The translations under genes and the position numbers were made by a program. Positions 28,234-38,389 of a stretch of 64,000 nt of DNA are shown one piece after another (position 1 is the stretch's first letter; each line of letters starts with the position of its first letter). This DNA comes from Mesorhizobium kowhaii. GTDB taxonomy: Bacteria; Pseudomonadota; Alphaproteobacteria; Rhizobiales; Rhizobiaceae. The stretch lies in the NCBI RefSeq assembly GCF_003253745.1, contig NZ_MZXV01000032.1, positions 62,001-126,000 on the forward strand. The letters run 5' to 3'. The notes below the pieces were generated by a model. That model saw nothing but the letters and a program-made list of their open reading frames with translations, ran no database searches and was not told the DNA's origin.

Positions 28234-29442
28234 TCAGACGCGTTCGATAATCGTTGCGGTGCCCATGCCGGCGCCGATGCACAACGTTATCAGCGCGGTG
28301 TTGAGGTCGCGGCGCTCGAGTTCGTCCAGCACCGTGCCGAAGATCATGGCGCCGGTGGCGCCGAGCGGATGGCCCATGGCGATGGCGCCGCCATTGACGT
28401 TGATCTTGTCGTGCTCGATGTCGAAGGCCTGCATGTAGCGCAGCACAACCGAGGCGAAGGCCTCGTTGAGTTCGAACAGGTCGATATCGGACAGCTTCAT
28501 CTTGGCGCGCTTCAACAGCTTCTCGGTGACGTCGACCGGACCGGTCAGCATCAGCACCGGCTCGGAGCCGATGTTGGCGAAGGTGCGGATGCGGGCTCGT
28601 GGCTTGATACCCATCGCCTTGCCGGCCTTCTTCGAGCCGAGCAGCACGGCGGCGGCGCCATCGACGATGCCGGACGAATTGCCGGCATGGTGGACGTGGT
28701 TGACCGCTTCCACCTCGGGATGCTTCTGCACCGCGACGGCATCGAAGCCACCCATTTCGCCAGGCATGACGAAGGACGGGTTGAGCGAGGCCAGCGACTG
28801 CATGTCGGTTGACGGACGCATGTGCTCGTCATGGTCGAGGATGGTCAGGCCGTTCTGGTCCTTGATCGGAATGACGGACTTCTTGAAACGGCCATCGGCC
28901 CAGGATTTTGCCGCGCGCTTCTGGCTCTCGACCGCATAGGCATCGACGTCGTCGCGGGAGAAGCCGTATTTGGTGGCGATCAGGTCGGCCGAGATGCCTT
29001 GCGGCACGAACCAGCCCGGCAGGCCGACCGAAGGATCCATGAACCAGGCACCGCCGGAGGCGCCCATGCCGACGCGCGACATGGATTCGACGCCACCGGC
29101 AATGACGATCTCATCGGCGCCTTGCGCGATCTTGGCGGCGCCGAAATTGATGGCGTCGAGGCCTGACGCGCAGAAGCGCGAGATCTGCATGCCGGGCGCC
29201 TTGGTATCGTAGCCGGCCTCGAAGGCGGCGGCGCGCGGAATGACCGAGCCCGCCTCGCCGACCGGATCGACGCAGCCGAAGATGATGTCGTCGACATTGC
29301 CGGTGTCGAGCCCATTGCGGTCGCGCAACGCCTCAAGCGTCTTGGCGGCAAGCCGCACCGCCGGCACCTCGTGCAGCGATCCGTCCTTCTTGCCCTTGCC
29401 GCGCGGCGTGCGCACGGCGTCATAGACATAAGCTTCGGCCAT
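28234..29442 (-). CDS. fadA: Acetyl-CoA C-acyltransferase (thiolase)
   Basis: A 402-residue thiolase that cleaves 3-ketoacyl-CoA in the last step of beta-oxidation. The active-site residues are all seen: nucleophile cysteine in RFCASGLDA near residue 90, [16 protein letters not shown] with the histidine, and LCIGAGMG near the C-terminus. It sits between the DUF4259 gene (39 bp) and fadJ (15 bp), all on one strand. Confidence 0.94.
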   Translation of the reverse strand: MAEAYVYDAVRTPRGKGKKDGSLHEVPAVRLAAKTLEALRDRNGLDTGNVDDIIFGCVDPVGEAGSVIPRAAAFEAGYDTKAPGMQISRFCASGLDAINFGAAKIAQGADEIVIAGGVESMSRVGMGASGGAWFMDPSVGLPGWFVPQGISADLIATKYGFSRDDVDAYAVESQKRAAKSWADGRFKKSVIPIKDQNGLTILDHDEHMRPSTDMQSLASLNPSFVMPGEMGGFDAVAVQKHPEVEAVNHVHHAGNSSGIVDGAAAVLLGSKKAGKAMGIKPRARIRTFANIGSEPVLMLTGPVDVTEKLLKRAKMKLSDIDLFELNEAFASVVLRYMQAFDIEHDKINVNGGAIAMGHPLGATGAMIFGTVLDELERRDLNTALITLCIGAGMGTATIIERV

Positions 29443-29481
29443 CTTTCGGTTCCTTCCTTGTGGTGCCGTCTAAGGCTTGCT

Positions 29482-29883
29482 TTAACGCAAAGCCGCACGC
29501 AGGCGATTCAGTTCGTTCTTGAAGTTGGCTGCATCAGCAGGAGCGGCTTCAGCCCAGAGTTCCATGAGTTCAGAGTTAGGGCTGCTCACGCATTCGACTG
29601 CCTGGATTGCCTTGCCCTTCAATCCACTCAAAGCTTGCCAGTTCGAGACAGTTCGCAATGCTGTTTCTGCGGGTTCCGACAAGAACTCGGACTTCCCGCT
29701 AGCTGCGGCGACAATTGCAGCGGCGGCCAGTGCAACCGAGCCATCCGGAGCCTCGATGTAGTCCAGATTGTTGCAAGCCACATCGAGCGCGCCTGCAACA
29801 GCGACGGCGCCACTGTTCTCAAATTCGGCGACGAAATCCGCTGCGTCATCGTTTTCGAAAATCTTGAAACCCCATGCGCCCAT
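29482..29883 (-). CDS. DUF4259-domain protein
   Basis: A 133-residue, alanine-rich acidic protein starting MGAWGFKIFENDDAADF, which is the hallmark of the DUF4259 family. Function is unknown. Members are often scattered, stand-alone genes. Here it is embedded in the beta-oxidation operon, only 10 bp after an acyl-CoA dehydrogenase and 39 bp before the thiolase. Its codon use appears less GC-biased than its neighbours, which may mean a later insertion. Confidence 0.82.
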   Translation of the reverse strand: MGAWGFKIFENDDAADFVAEFENSGAVAVAGALDVACNNLDYIEAPDGSVALAAAAIVAAASGKSEFLSEPAETALRTVSNWQALSGLKGKAIQAVECVSSPNSELMELWAEAAPADAANFKNELNRLRAALR

Positions 29884-29893
29884 AATTGCTATC

Positions 29894-31066
29894 CTAAAGG
29901 CTCCGCCCAATCAGCAATTTCATGATCTCGTTGGTGCCGCCGTAGATGCGCTGGACGCGAGCGTCGCGGAACATGCGGGCGATCGGATATTCATTCATGT
30001 AGCCATAGCCGCCATGCAATTGAAGGCATTCGTCGACGACTTTTCCCTGCAGGTCGCTGAGCCAGTATTTGGCCATCGACGCGGTCACCGGATCGAGGCC
30101 ACCGGCGATGTGGCGGGTCACGCAATCATTGTAGAAGACGCGGCCGATGGTCGCTTCGGTCTTGAGCTCGGCCAGCTTGAATTGGGTGTTCTGGAAATCG
30201 ATGATCGCCTTGCCGAACGCCTTGCGCTCCTTGACGTAGTCGATGGTCAGCGCCAGCGCCCGCTCGATCATGGCAATCGCGCCGGTGCCGATCTGCAGCC
30301 GCTCCTGCGGCAATTGCTGCATCAGCTGGACAAAGCCCTGCCCTTCCTCATGGCCGAGCAGGTTGGAGGTCGGCACGCGCATATCGTTGAAGAACAGTTC
30401 CGAGGTGTCGTTGGCTTTCAGCCCGATCTTGTCGAGGTTGCGGCCACGCTGGAAGCCTTCGACCTCATCGGTCTCGACGACGATCAGCGAGGTGCCCTTG
30501 GCGCCCTTCTCCGGATCGGTCTTGGTGACGACGATGATGAAGTTGGCAAGCTGGCCATTGGTGATGAAGGTCTTGGAGCCGTTGATCTTGTACTGGTTGC
30601 CATCCTTCTGCGCCCGCGTCTTGACGCCTTGCAGGTCGGAGCCGGCACCGGGCTCGGTCATGGCGATGGCGCCGATCAGTTCGCCGGTCGCAAGCTTCGG
30701 CAGCCATTTCTTCTTCTGCTCTTCCGAACCGTAGTGAAGGACGTAAGGGGCGACGATCGAATTGTGCAGGCCGATGCCGAAACCATCGACACCGACATGG
30801 CCGATGGCCTCGATGATGGCACTCTCATGCGCGAAGGTACCGCCGGAGCCGCCATATTCCTCCGGCATCGAGGCGCAGAGCAGACCGGCAGCACCCGCCT
30901 TCAACCAGCTCTCGCGGTCGACCATCTCGTTCTTCTCGAATTCGTCGTAACGCGGCGCGATCTCCTCCGACATGAAGCGGTGCGCCATGTCGTAGAGCAT
31001 GCCGACCTCATCCGCCGCCCAGGCGGGCTTCGGCAAAGAGAGCACTTCGGCGGGATTTGTCGCCAC
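29894..31066 (-). CDS. Acyl-CoA dehydrogenase
   Basis: A 390-residue flavoenzyme making the first double bond in acyl-CoA oxidation. Family motifs are MTEPGAGSDLQGVKTRA (FAD contact), FITNGQLANF, QLHGGYGYMNEYPI and RIYGGTNEIMK. A GTG start at 31066 is chosen for GGAGG five bases upstream; this gives the normal family length, while upstream reading would overlap the preceding gene. It is followed 10 bp on by DUF4259. Chain-length or branched-chain preference cannot be read directly. Confidence 0.92.
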   Translation of the reverse strand: MATNPAEVLSLPKPAWAADEVGMLYDMAHRFMSEEIAPRYDEFEKNEMVDRESWLKAGAAGLLCASMPEEYGGSGGTFAHESAIIEAIGHVGVDGFGIGLHNSIVAPYVLHYGSEEQKKKWLPKLATGELIGAIAMTEPGAGSDLQGVKTRAQKDGNQYKINGSKTFITNGQLANFIIVVTKTDPEKGAKGTSLIVVETDEVEGFQRGRNLDKIGLKANDTSELFFNDMRVPTSNLLGHEEGQGFVQLMQQLPQERLQIGTGAIAMIERALALTIDYVKERKAFGKAIIDFQNTQFKLAELKTEATIGRVFYNDCVTRHIAGGLDPVTASMAKYWLSDLQGKVVDECLQLHGGYGYMNEYPIARMFRDARVQRIYGGTNEIMKLLIGRSL

Positions 31067-31116
31067 GATTTCCTCCGCGCATCGACAGACAAGGCCGGCG
31101 GTGCCGGCGTTCGAGC

Positions 31117-32907
31117 TTAGAACGCTTCCGCCGGCAGAGCCATCAGCGTATCGGCACCGCTCGAAATGCGGGCGAGGTGAGCGCCGGTCTCCGGCATGAT
31201 CCGCTCCATGAAGAAGCGCGCGGTCACAACCTTGTTGTCGTAGAAGGACTGGGAGCCGTTGGCGCCCGTCTTGCCAAGTGCTGCCTTGGCCATCTGCGCC
31301 CACATGTAGCCCAGCGCGACAAGGCCGAAGAGATGCATGAAATCGGTCGAGGCGGCACCCGCATTGTCGGGCTTGGCCATGCCGTTCTGCAGCAGCCACA
31401 TGGTCGCCGCCTGCAGATCGTTGAGGCCCTTCTTCAGCGCCTTGGTGAACGGCGCCATCTTCTCGTCGGAACGGTTTTCCTCGCAGAATTCGCCGACCTC
31501 CTTGAAGAAGGCCTGCACGGCGCGGCCGCCATTCAAACCGAGCTTGCGGCCGACGAGGTCGAGCGCCTGGATGCCGTTGGCGCCTTCATAGATCATGGCG
31601 ATGCGGGCATCGCGCACGAACTGGCTCATGCCGTGCTCTTCGATGTAACCATGACCGCCGAACACCTGCTGCGCCATCACGGCGTGGTCGAACCCCTTGT
31701 CGGTCAGCACGCCCTTGACCACCGGCGTCATCAGGCCGGTGTAGTCGTCGGCGACCTGGCGGTCCTTGTCGTCAGCGGAGCGGTGGGCGATGTCGGACTT
31801 GATCGCCGTCCACAGCGCCAGCGCGCGGCCGGCCTCGTTGAAGGCCTTCATGGTCATCAGGCTGCGGCGGATGTCGGGATGGACGATGATCGGGTCGGCC
31901 TTCTTGTCCGGCGCCTTCGGCCCCGACAGCGAGCGGCCCTGCAAGCGGTCCTTGGCGTAAGCGACGGCGTTCTGGTAGGCGATCTCCGACAGCGACAGCC
32001 CTTGCAGGCCGACACCAAGCCGCGCCTCGTTCATCATCGTGAACATCGCCTTCAAGCCGCCATTGGCCTCGCCGAGCAGCGTGCCTTCGGCCTCGTCATA
32101 GTTCATGACGCAGGTCGAATTGCCGTGGATGCCCATCTTCTCCTCGATCGAGCCGCAGGAGACAGTGTTCCTGTTGCCCGGATTGCCCGATGCGTCGAGC
32201 TTGAGCTTCGGCACGATGAACAGCGAGATGCCCTTGACACCTTCCGGTGCGCCTTCGATGCGGGCCAGCACCAGATGCACGATGTTGTCCGACATGTCGT
32301 GCTCGCCGGCCGAGATGAAGATCTTCTGGCCTGAAATCTTGTAGGTGCCATCGCCATTGGGCACCGCCTTGGTGCGCAGCAGGCCAAGATCGGTACCGCA
32401 ATGCGGCTCGGTCAGGTTCATGGTGCCGGTCCAGGCGCCCTCAACCATCTTCGGCAGCCATTTGGATTTCTGCTCGTCGGTGCCGTGGGTGATGATCGCC
32501 GCGATCGCGCCTTGCGTCAGGCCCGGATACATCATCAGCGACATGTTGGCCGACACCATATATTCGGCGACGGCGGTGTGCACGGCGTAGGGCAGACCCT
32601 GGCCGCCGAACTCCACCGGTGCGGCCAGGCCCATCCAGCCACCCTCACGATACTGGTCGAAGGCCTCCTTGAAACCTTTCGGCGTCGTCACCGAGCCGTC
32701 GTCATGGCGCACGCAGCCTTCCATGTCGCCGACACGGTTCAGCGGATGCATGACGTTTTCGGCGAGCTTGGCGCCTTCGGCGAGGATAGCCTCCAGAACA
32801 TCGGGCGTGGCGTCGGAAAATCCTGGAAGGTTCGAATAGCGCTGATAGCCCAGCACCTCGTTGAGCACGAACAGCGTATCCTGGACCGGAGCCCTGTATG
32901 TCGGCAT
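31117..32907 (-). CDS. Acyl-CoA dehydrogenase with C-terminal extension (about 600-residue type)
   Basis: A 596-residue acyl-CoA dehydrogenase of the long class to which DmdC and FadE5-like proteins belong. The start [19 protein letters not shown] is characteristic. Core motifs are [52 protein letters not shown] and [17 protein letters not shown]. It is first in the operon, 276 bp after merR, and has a 32-bp palindrome upstream at 32994-33025. Confidence 0.92.
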   Translation of the reverse strand: MPTYRAPVQDTLFVLNEVLGYQRYSNLPGFSDATPDVLEAILAEGAKLAENVMHPLNRVGDMEGCVRHDDGSVTTPKGFKEAFDQYREGGWMGLAAPVEFGGQGLPYAVHTAVAEYMVSANMSLMMYPGLTQGAIAAIITHGTDEQKSKWLPKMVEGAWTGTMNLTEPHCGTDLGLLRTKAVPNGDGTYKISGQKIFISAGEHDMSDNIVHLVLARIEGAPEGVKGISLFIVPKLKLDASGNPGNRNTVSCGSIEEKMGIHGNSTCVMNYDEAEGTLLGEANGGLKAMFTMMNEARLGVGLQGLSLSEIAYQNAVAYAKDRLQGRSLSGPKAPDKKADPIIVHPDIRRSLMTMKAFNEAGRALALWTAIKSDIAHRSADDKDRQVADDYTGLMTPVVKGVLTDKGFDHAVMAQQVFGGHGYIEEHGMSQFVRDARIAMIYEGANGIQALDLVGRKLGLNGGRAVQAFFKEVGEFCEENRSDEKMAPFTKALKKGLNDLQAATMWLLQNGMAKPDNAGAASTDFMHLFGLVALGYMWAQMAKAALGKTGANGSQSFYDNKVVTARFFMERIMPETGAHLARISSGADTLMALPAEAF

Positions 32908-32993
32908 GCTTTTTCTCCACCCTGCAGACCTGATCCGAAAGCCCCCGAAGTCAGCCAGGGTGGCATGCGGACCCATGTTGCTAGCGGGATAGC

Positions 32994-33025
32994 AAAAATT
33001 GACGTTTGCGTAAACGTCAATTTTT
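32994..33025. promoter_or_regulatory. 32-bp palindromic operator of the acyl-CoA operon
   Basis: A perfect palindrome made of AAAAATTGACGTTT, then GCGT, then AAACGTCAATTTTT lies 87 bp before the long acyl-CoA dehydrogenase. It contains two overlapping 16-bp sites of the TTNACGTNNACGTNAA type known for LiuR-like MerR regulators. A related site precedes merR, so binding by that protein is likely. Confidence 0.8.
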
Positions 33026-33128
33026 TCGATGCGACAAGATTTCCCGCCCACCGCGCGGTGAACGTAGCGGCGCGGCGTTGCACAAGCTAGCGCCGAAAGG
33101 CTGCATTGGGGCGCGGCCAAGACGACGA

Positions 33129-33157
33129 AAAGCCGCGCGGCAGGGCCACGCGGCTTT
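33129..33157 (-). terminator. Terminator after merR
   Basis: A 9-bp stem (AAAGCCGCG with CGCGGCTTT, 33149-33157 with 33129-33137 on the minus strand) is followed by a short T tract. It lies 26 bp after the merR stop and separates merR transcription from the acyl-CoA operon. Confidence 0.6.
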
Positions 33158-33182
33158 GATAGTCAGACAATCGGCGGATGAC

Positions 33183-33644
33183 TTAGCCCGCGACGCTCGC
33201 CTGCGGCGCCGAACGCTCGGCCAGCATCTGGCGCACCGCCGACATCGAGCCGCTCAGCTCGTTGATGGCGTCGTCGATCAGCGCCCGCTGCTTCTGCAGG
33301 CGGGCAAGCTGCTTTTCCGACTTGTCCAGCGCCAGCCGCAGCTGCTTGGTGTTGGAGCCGGTCGGATCGTAGAGGTCCATCATCTGCTTGACGTCGCGCA
33401 GCGAGAACCCGACCTTGCGGCCAAGCAGGATCAGCTTCAGCCGGGCCTTGTCGCGGCGCGTGTAGAGACGGGTCGAACCGTCGCGCTGCGGGTTAAGCAG
33501 GCCCTTGTCTTCATAGAAACGCAGCGTGCGCAGCGTCACTCCATATTTCTTGGCCATCTCGCCGATGCGGACAAGGTCCTCGCCGGTTTCGACAGACATA
33601 TTGTTGGTATTGGCCGCGGTCTCGCCGGCCGAGATAAGCTTCAT
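33183..33644 (-). CDS. MerR-family regulator (LiuR-like) of acyl-CoA degradation
   Basis: A 153-residue MerR protein. The winged helix (residues 22-60, RIGEMAKKYGVTLRTLRFYEDKGLL) is followed by LYTRRDKARLKLILLGRK and a long coiled-coil dimer helix; there is no metal-binding cysteine cluster, so it is not a mercury or copper sensor. In proteobacteria, LiuR-type MerR proteins repress branched-chain and fatty-acid catabolism. The operator-like palindromes before the operon and before this gene support that role here. ATG 33644 or 33599 may be used. Confidence 0.85.
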   Translation of the reverse strand: MKLISAGETAANTNNMSVETGEDLVRIGEMAKKYGVTLRTLRFYEDKGLLNPQRDGSTRLYTRRDKARLKLILLGRKVGFSLRDVKQMMDLYDPTGSNTKQLRLALDKSEKQLARLQKQRALIDDAINELSGSMSAVRQMLAERSAPQASVAG

Positions 33645-34099
33645 GGTCACTGGCTTTCCCCGTCTGGTGGCGTCGCGGTCCTGGACCGTGCGTCGCCTGA
33701 CTGGAAGCGGGGGCTTGCTTCCGGTCGTGGTTTCAACAAACAAATCGCAAACAGCACGCTCGATGCGTCTTTTACGTTTACGTCAATTCTATACCGATAG
33801 CCGCCTCATGACGCAAGGGCGTTCTGCGCGACGAGCTTTATGCCGCACCGTCAGGCCGGCATCCGACATCCTTGCAACTTCTTAAGTTTGGTTAACGCGT
33901 TGTTTACCACGTTGGGCGAAATGTGGGCGCGTCGGCTACCCGTGGTTATCCTGTATCGAATTTTTCACGGTTTTTCGGAGCGCGGGTGAGAACCCGGGAA
34001 GCTCGTCTTCCACCGCGGCATGGCCGCTGTCGCCTCGTTCCGACAGGGACTTGGGGGAATCTGGCCGCGAGCCAGCCATTCTGAAAGACGGACGCACCG
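33645..34099. other. 455-bp intergenic region between merR and podJ
   Basis: No convincing gene is present. It holds a probable merR operator at 33770-33786, CtrA-like words (TTAA-N6-TTAAC at 33882-33896 and TTAA-N7-TTTACC at 33892-33908), a GANTC site at 34057, and the podJ leader. The AT-rich core near 33880-33910 is the most promoter-like part. Confidence 0.55.
33770..33786. promoter_or_regulatory. Likely autoregulatory operator upstream of merR
   Basis: TTTTACGTTTACGTCAA matches one half-overlapping site of the 32-bp palindrome before the acyl-CoA operon. It lies about 126 bp from the merR start. This suggests that the MerR protein controls its own gene. Confidence 0.65.
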
Positions 34100-37000
34100 A
34101 TGAATAGCAAGCGGTCCTACCTCGATACACTCAACGCCGGCAGGCAGCGCAGGTCGCAGACCACGCTCGAGCAGTTGAACCGTTCCCTCGAAACGCTGGA
34201 ACAGCGGCTGGAGCGTACGCGCGAGGACCCGATGGCACGTCCGGAGCCCCGCCAATACGGGGCCGACGCGCGCTATCCAGCAGCCCAACCCTCTGGCCAA
34301 CCCTCCAGGCAGCAGCGCTGGTACGAGGATCCGCAGCCGGCGCCGCGCCCGAAGAGCCCGATGCAGCCCGCCGCCGCTTTCGGGCAGAATTACCAGGCCA
34401 TCGCCCGCGACATCGATCGCGTGCGCGGCCAGGAAGACGGCGTTGCCATGGTTGGCAAGATCGCCGGCGAGTTGCGCGGCATGCGCGAGGAACTGCGCCA
34501 CCAGATGACGGCCGGGCTGCAGCGGGAATTCGAAGCGCTGCGCAAGGACATCGAGCGGGCTTTCCAGTCGAGCGCCAAGCCTGGCGCCTCGGCCAAGGGC
34601 AGCGCCGAACTCGGCCTTGAATTCGAACGGCTCTCCGGCGCCATCCAGACACTGGCCGAGAAGAGCGACGACAGAAGCGTCAACATGCTGCGGCTCGAGC
34701 TCGAGCAGGTCAAGGCCGCGCTCGACACGCTGGCGCGCGAAGAGAGCGTGCAGAAGGTCGATCGCCGCTGGGACGATTTCGATCGCCGCTGGACAGCCTT
34801 CGAGGATCGCGTCGATGCCGACCAGCGCAAGCGCTCCGACGACCCCGGCCTGTCGATGCTGACCGACCGGCTGGAGCAGATCAGCAACGCCGTCAACAAC
34901 CTGCCGGAATCGCTGTCGCTGCGCTCGCTCGAGGAAAAAGTCCGCACCCTTGCCGGCGCCGTCGATCATTTCGCCAGCCAGCAGGACAATCGCGGCAGCG
35001 ACACGCTTGGCATGATCGACGAGCGGCTGGACGAGATTTCCCGCGCCATCGTCGCCTCGACGGTCGCCGCGCAAGCCAATTCATTCGACCACGAGGCTTT
35101 CGAGCGCATCGAGAAGCGGATCGACTCGCTTGCCCAACAGATCGAGGAAGTGGCGCAGGATCGCCCGGGCAATGCGGTCATGGATCGGCTGAGCACGCTG
35201 TCGAGCCGCGTCGACGATCTCGCCGGCCGCGCCAACCTGCCCGAGCAGGCGATGGAGCGCCTGGCCAAGCAGATCGCGCTCATCGCGGACAAGATCGACC
35301 AGGCGCCTGCCATGCCCGACGCCGACTATATCTTCCATGGCCTGGAACAACGCTTCGACGTGCTGTCGGGCATGATGGAACGTCGCCAGGGTGACGCCAT
35401 CGAACAGGGCAACATGCTGTTCCGCGATCTCGAGCGGCGGCTTGACGAGGTTGCCGACAGGCTGGACCAGCGCATGCCGCAAGTCGACAGCGCCGGCATC
35501 ATGGAAGCCATCGACGCCCGCTTCACCGCGTTGGCCAAGCGCATGGAAACGCGTGTTCCCGATCCCGCAGGCGAAGCGGCGATCCGCGGCCTGGAAAGCC
35601 GGCTCGAAGACATTTCAAGCCGGCTGGATGCATCGGCCGCGCAGGTGGCCGGCATCGATCCGGCGCTGATCCGCAGCCTGGAGGCGCAGGTCGCCGGCCT
35701 GTCCGCCCACCTTTCAAGGCCCAGCACGCCGCTGCCGGAATTCGAGGACATCAGCCCGCGTCTCAACGAGATCGAGAAGTCGCTGGCGGGAACCCGCGAT
35801 TCCATCCTCGGCGCGGCGCGCGAAGCGGCCGAGAACGCAGTGCGTTCGCTGGCCGGTTCGAGCGCCAACACGACGGCCGTTTCCGGCCTCGCCCAGGATC
35901 TGAAGACACTCGAAACGCTGACGCGGCGCTCGGACGAGCGCAATTCGAGAACGTTCGAAGCCATCCACGACACGTTGCTCAAGATCGTCGATCGGCTGGG
36001 TTCGCTGGAACCCGGCGAACCGGTCGAGGCGGTGAGCGAACTCCTGGATGCGGCGGTGGTCGAACCGAACAGCCGGCGCGGCGCGCGGCGGTCCAAGATG
36101 GCCGTCGATGCGCCGTCGATGGATATCGATCAGCCGATGCCGCTGACCGGGGACATGGCCGATCTCGATGGCCGCGCCGCCGCCATCCTGCGTGATGAGC
36201 CGGGTTCGCGAAATGAACCAGGCATGCGTGGCGACCTGGGTACGCGTGGCGACCTGGGTATGCGTGGCGACCTGGGCACGCGTGGCGACCTGGGTATGCG
36301 TGGCGACCTGGGCACGCGCTCGCCGGCCGAGGCCGCCGCTGCCGCGGCCATGGCCGCTCTCAGTTCCGACACGATCGCCGAGAAAAGCGAACAGGCAGGC
36401 GGCCGCAAATCGTTGTTCAGCGGGCTGGCACGCGCATTCAAGGGCAAGAAGGAGGCGGACATCCCGCCGCTGGCCGGCTCGGCGCCGACTGCCCCGACAC
36501 CGAGCGTCGACCTCGACGAACCGCTCGATCCGAAAATGGCCAACCGGCCGCTGGAGCCAGGCTCTGGCGCGCCTGACCTCAATGCCATCATGAAGCGCGT
36601 GCGCGACGAGCGCGGCCAGCCGGCCAAGCCCAGCGACACCACTGATGCCGCCAAGTCGGACTTCATCGCCGCCGCCAGGCGCGCGGCGCAGGCCGCCGCC
36701 GCCGAAGCCGATGCCCTGAAGCGCCAGTCAACGATGACCGGACCGGTGAAGGCGCTGCGGATCGGCGACCTGCTCAAGGCGCGGCGCAAGCCGATCCTGA
36801 TGGCGGCCGCCGCAATCATGCTGGCGCTTGCCGGCCTGCAGTTGGGCAAGGCCTTCTTCGCCGATCCCGCGCAGGTGGCGAGCAACGACGTCGCGCCGAT
36901 CGCCGCCTCGCAACCGGTGCAAACCGCCTCGGTCGATGCCCCTAGCCAGCCGAAGACGGACATTCACCCCCAGGCCGTGGAAAGCGCGCCGGCCCGTGCC

Positions 37001-38197
37001 GTCAGACAGGCCGAGCCGTCCGAACCGGCAGCCAAGGATGACATGGCCGCGCAAGGCACGATGGCCACGCCGCCAGGCATCGAGCCGTCGATGGATGCAG
37101 CGCCGACAGCCGAGCCGGCTCCCGCGCCTGCTGCTTCGGCGACGCCCGCCGATGCGAGCCCGGCGGCGTCCGACACGACAGCTTCGGCTGCTGCGGTCCT
37201 GGCTGGTCCGGCTCCTGTCGCCGCGGAAGCGACCGATGCCGATACCGGCACCCAGCCTGATGTGGCCGAACCGACCACCGCCAAGGACACCACTGGCGCG
37301 GTTCCGCCGGCGGACGCTTCGCCAGCGGCGGCGACGGCCAAGTTCGACATTCCCACCGACGTCGGCCCGGTCGCCTTGCGCGATGCTGCCGGCAATGGCG
37401 ACGCCAAGGCGTTGTTCGAGGTCGGTTCGCGCTACGCCGAGTCGCGCGGCGTCAAGGAAGACATGGCGGCAGCCGCCAAATGGTACGAGAAGTCGGCGGA
37501 ACTCGGCTTCGCGCCGGCCGAATACCGCATCGGCAATTTCTTCGAGAAGGGCATTGGCGTCGCGCGCGATATCAAGAAGGCGAAGACCTGGTACCAGCTC
37601 GCCGCCGAGCAGGGTAACGCCAGCGCCATGCACAATCTGGCCGTGCTGTTCGCCATGGCTGCGGATGGCGTCACCGACAATGAGTCGGCCGCGCACTGGT
37701 TCCAGGCGGCGGCAGACGTCGGCGTCAAGGACAGCCAGTTCAACCTCGGCATCCTCGCTGCCAAAGGTGTCGGCATGAAGCAGAACCTCGAGGAATCCTA
37801 CAAATGGTTCGCGCTCGTCGCCAAGACCGGCGACAAGGATGCGGCGGCCAAGCGCGACGAGATCGCCAATGCGATGCGGCCCGAGCAGCTCGAACGCGCC
37901 CGCGCCGCAGCCGAACTGTGGAAGGCCAAGTCGCTGGATGCGGCAGCCAATTCGGTCGACATTCCCGAATCCTGGCAGGACGGCACGCCGCAGACGACCG
38001 CCAGCGTCGACATGAAGAAGGCCGTCCAGAACATCCAGCGCATTCTCAACAAGAATGGCTACGATGCGGGCGACGCCGACGGCAAGATGGGCCAGAAGAC
38101 GAAGACCGCGATCATGGCTTTCCAGACCGATAACAAGCTGCCGGCGACCGGCACGGTCGATGAAAAACTGGTCAAGGCGCTGCTGGCGCGCAAATAA
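34100..38197 (+). CDS. podJ: Polar localisation protein PodJ-like
   Basis: A 1365-residue protein with the PodJ layout. Residues 1-650 are charged and rich in coiled coil. A low-complexity part includes seven 6-residue repeats near residues 700-741. A single membrane segment lies near 899-918, followed by an Ala/Pro/Thr-rich spacer. The periplasmic part has Sel1-like repeats from about 1092 to 1260, and a C-terminal peptidoglycan-binding domain lies near 1306-1363. PodJ organises one cell pole and recruits cell-cycle kinases and envelope machinery; Tad pilus genes also lie in this window. The assignment rests on architecture. Confidence 0.87.
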   Translation: MNSKRSYLDTLNAGRQRRSQTTLEQLNRSLETLEQRLERTREDPMARPEPRQYGADARYPAAQPSGQPSRQQRWYEDPQPAPRPKSPMQPAAAFGQNYQAIARDIDRVRGQEDGVAMVGKIAGELRGMREELRHQMTAGLQREFEALRKDIERAFQSSAKPGASAKGSAELGLEFERLSGAIQTLAEKSDDRSVNMLRLELEQVKAALDTLAREESVQKVDRRWDDFDRRWTAFEDRVDADQRKRSDDPGLSMLTDRLEQISNAVNNLPESLSLRSLEEKVRTLAGAVDHFASQQDNRGSDTLGMIDERLDEISRAIVASTVAAQANSFDHEAFERIEKRIDSLAQQIEEVAQDRPGNAVMDRLSTLSSRVDDLAGRANLPEQAMERLAKQIALIADKIDQAPAMPDADYIFHGLEQRFDVLSGMMERRQGDAIEQGNMLFRDLERRLDEVADRLDQRMPQVDSAGIMEAIDARFTALAKRMETRVPDPAGEAAIRGLESRLEDISSRLDASAAQVAGIDPALIRSLEAQVAGLSAHLSRPSTPLPEFEDISPRLNEIEKSLAGTRDSILGAAREAAENAVRSLAGSSANTTAVSGLAQDLKTLETLTRRSDERNSRTFEAIHDTLLKIVDRLGSLEPGEPVEAVSELLDAAVVEPNSRRGARRSKMAVDAPSMDIDQPMPLTGDMADLDGRAAAILRDEPGSRNEPGMRGDLGTRGDLGMRGDLGTRGDLGMRGDLGTRSPAEAAAAAAMAALSSDTIAEKSEQAGGRKSLFSGLARAFKGKKEADIPPLAGSAPTAPTPSVDLDEPLDPKMANRPLEPGSGAPDLNAIMKRVRDERGQPAKPSDTTDAAKSDFIAAARRAAQAAAAEADALKRQSTMTGPVKALRIGDLLKARRKPILMAAAAIMLALAGLQLGKAFFADPAQVASNDVAPIAASQPVQTASVDAPSQPKTDIHPQAVESAPARAVRQAEPSEPAAKDDMAAQGTMATPPGIEPSMDAAPTAEPAPAPAASATPADASPAASDTTASAAAVLAGPAPVAAEATDADTGTQPDVAEPTTAKDTTGAVPPADASPAAATAKFDIPTDVGPVALRDAAGNGDAKALFEVGSRYAESRGVKEDMAAAAKWYEKSAELGFAPAEYRIGNFFEKGIGVARDIKKAKTWYQLAAEQGNASAMHNLAVLFAMAADGVTDNESAAHWFQAAADVGVKDSQFNLGILAAKGVGMKQNLEESYKWFALVAKTGDKDAAAKRDEIANAMRPEQLERARAAAELWKAKSLDAAANSVDIPESWQDGTPQTTASVDMKKAVQNIQRILNKNGYDAGDADGKMGQKTKTAIMAFQTDNKLPATGTVDEKLVKALLARK
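36197..36322 (+). repeat. Seven tandem 18-bp repeats inside podJ
   Basis: Seven 18-bp units encode EPGSRN, EPGMRG, DLGTRG, DLGMRG, DLGTRG, DLGMRG and DLGTRS. The middle units are nearly identical at DNA level and alternate in phase as a 36-bp pair, which points to recent slippage or unequal exchange. Copy number probably differs among strains. Confidence 0.9.
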
Positions 38198-38389
38198 CGG
38201 CAGATGCGTCGCTTCCACGACGCCCTTGCCACACATTTGCCTGTTAACTGATTGAGTTGTTTTTTGTTTCGGCGGCGCGACGCGGTTTGACTTCGTTGCA
38301 CCTCCAGCGCAAGAACAAATTGGCTTGTCGGGTCAAGATGCCCGCAACGGTTGCATTCACCGACAGGCAGAACTGATCGAGACTGACGG

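Noticed and set aside
36197..36322. Tandem repeats as a CRISPR array
   Set aside because: Units are contiguous, in frame and without spacers; they lie inside podJ.
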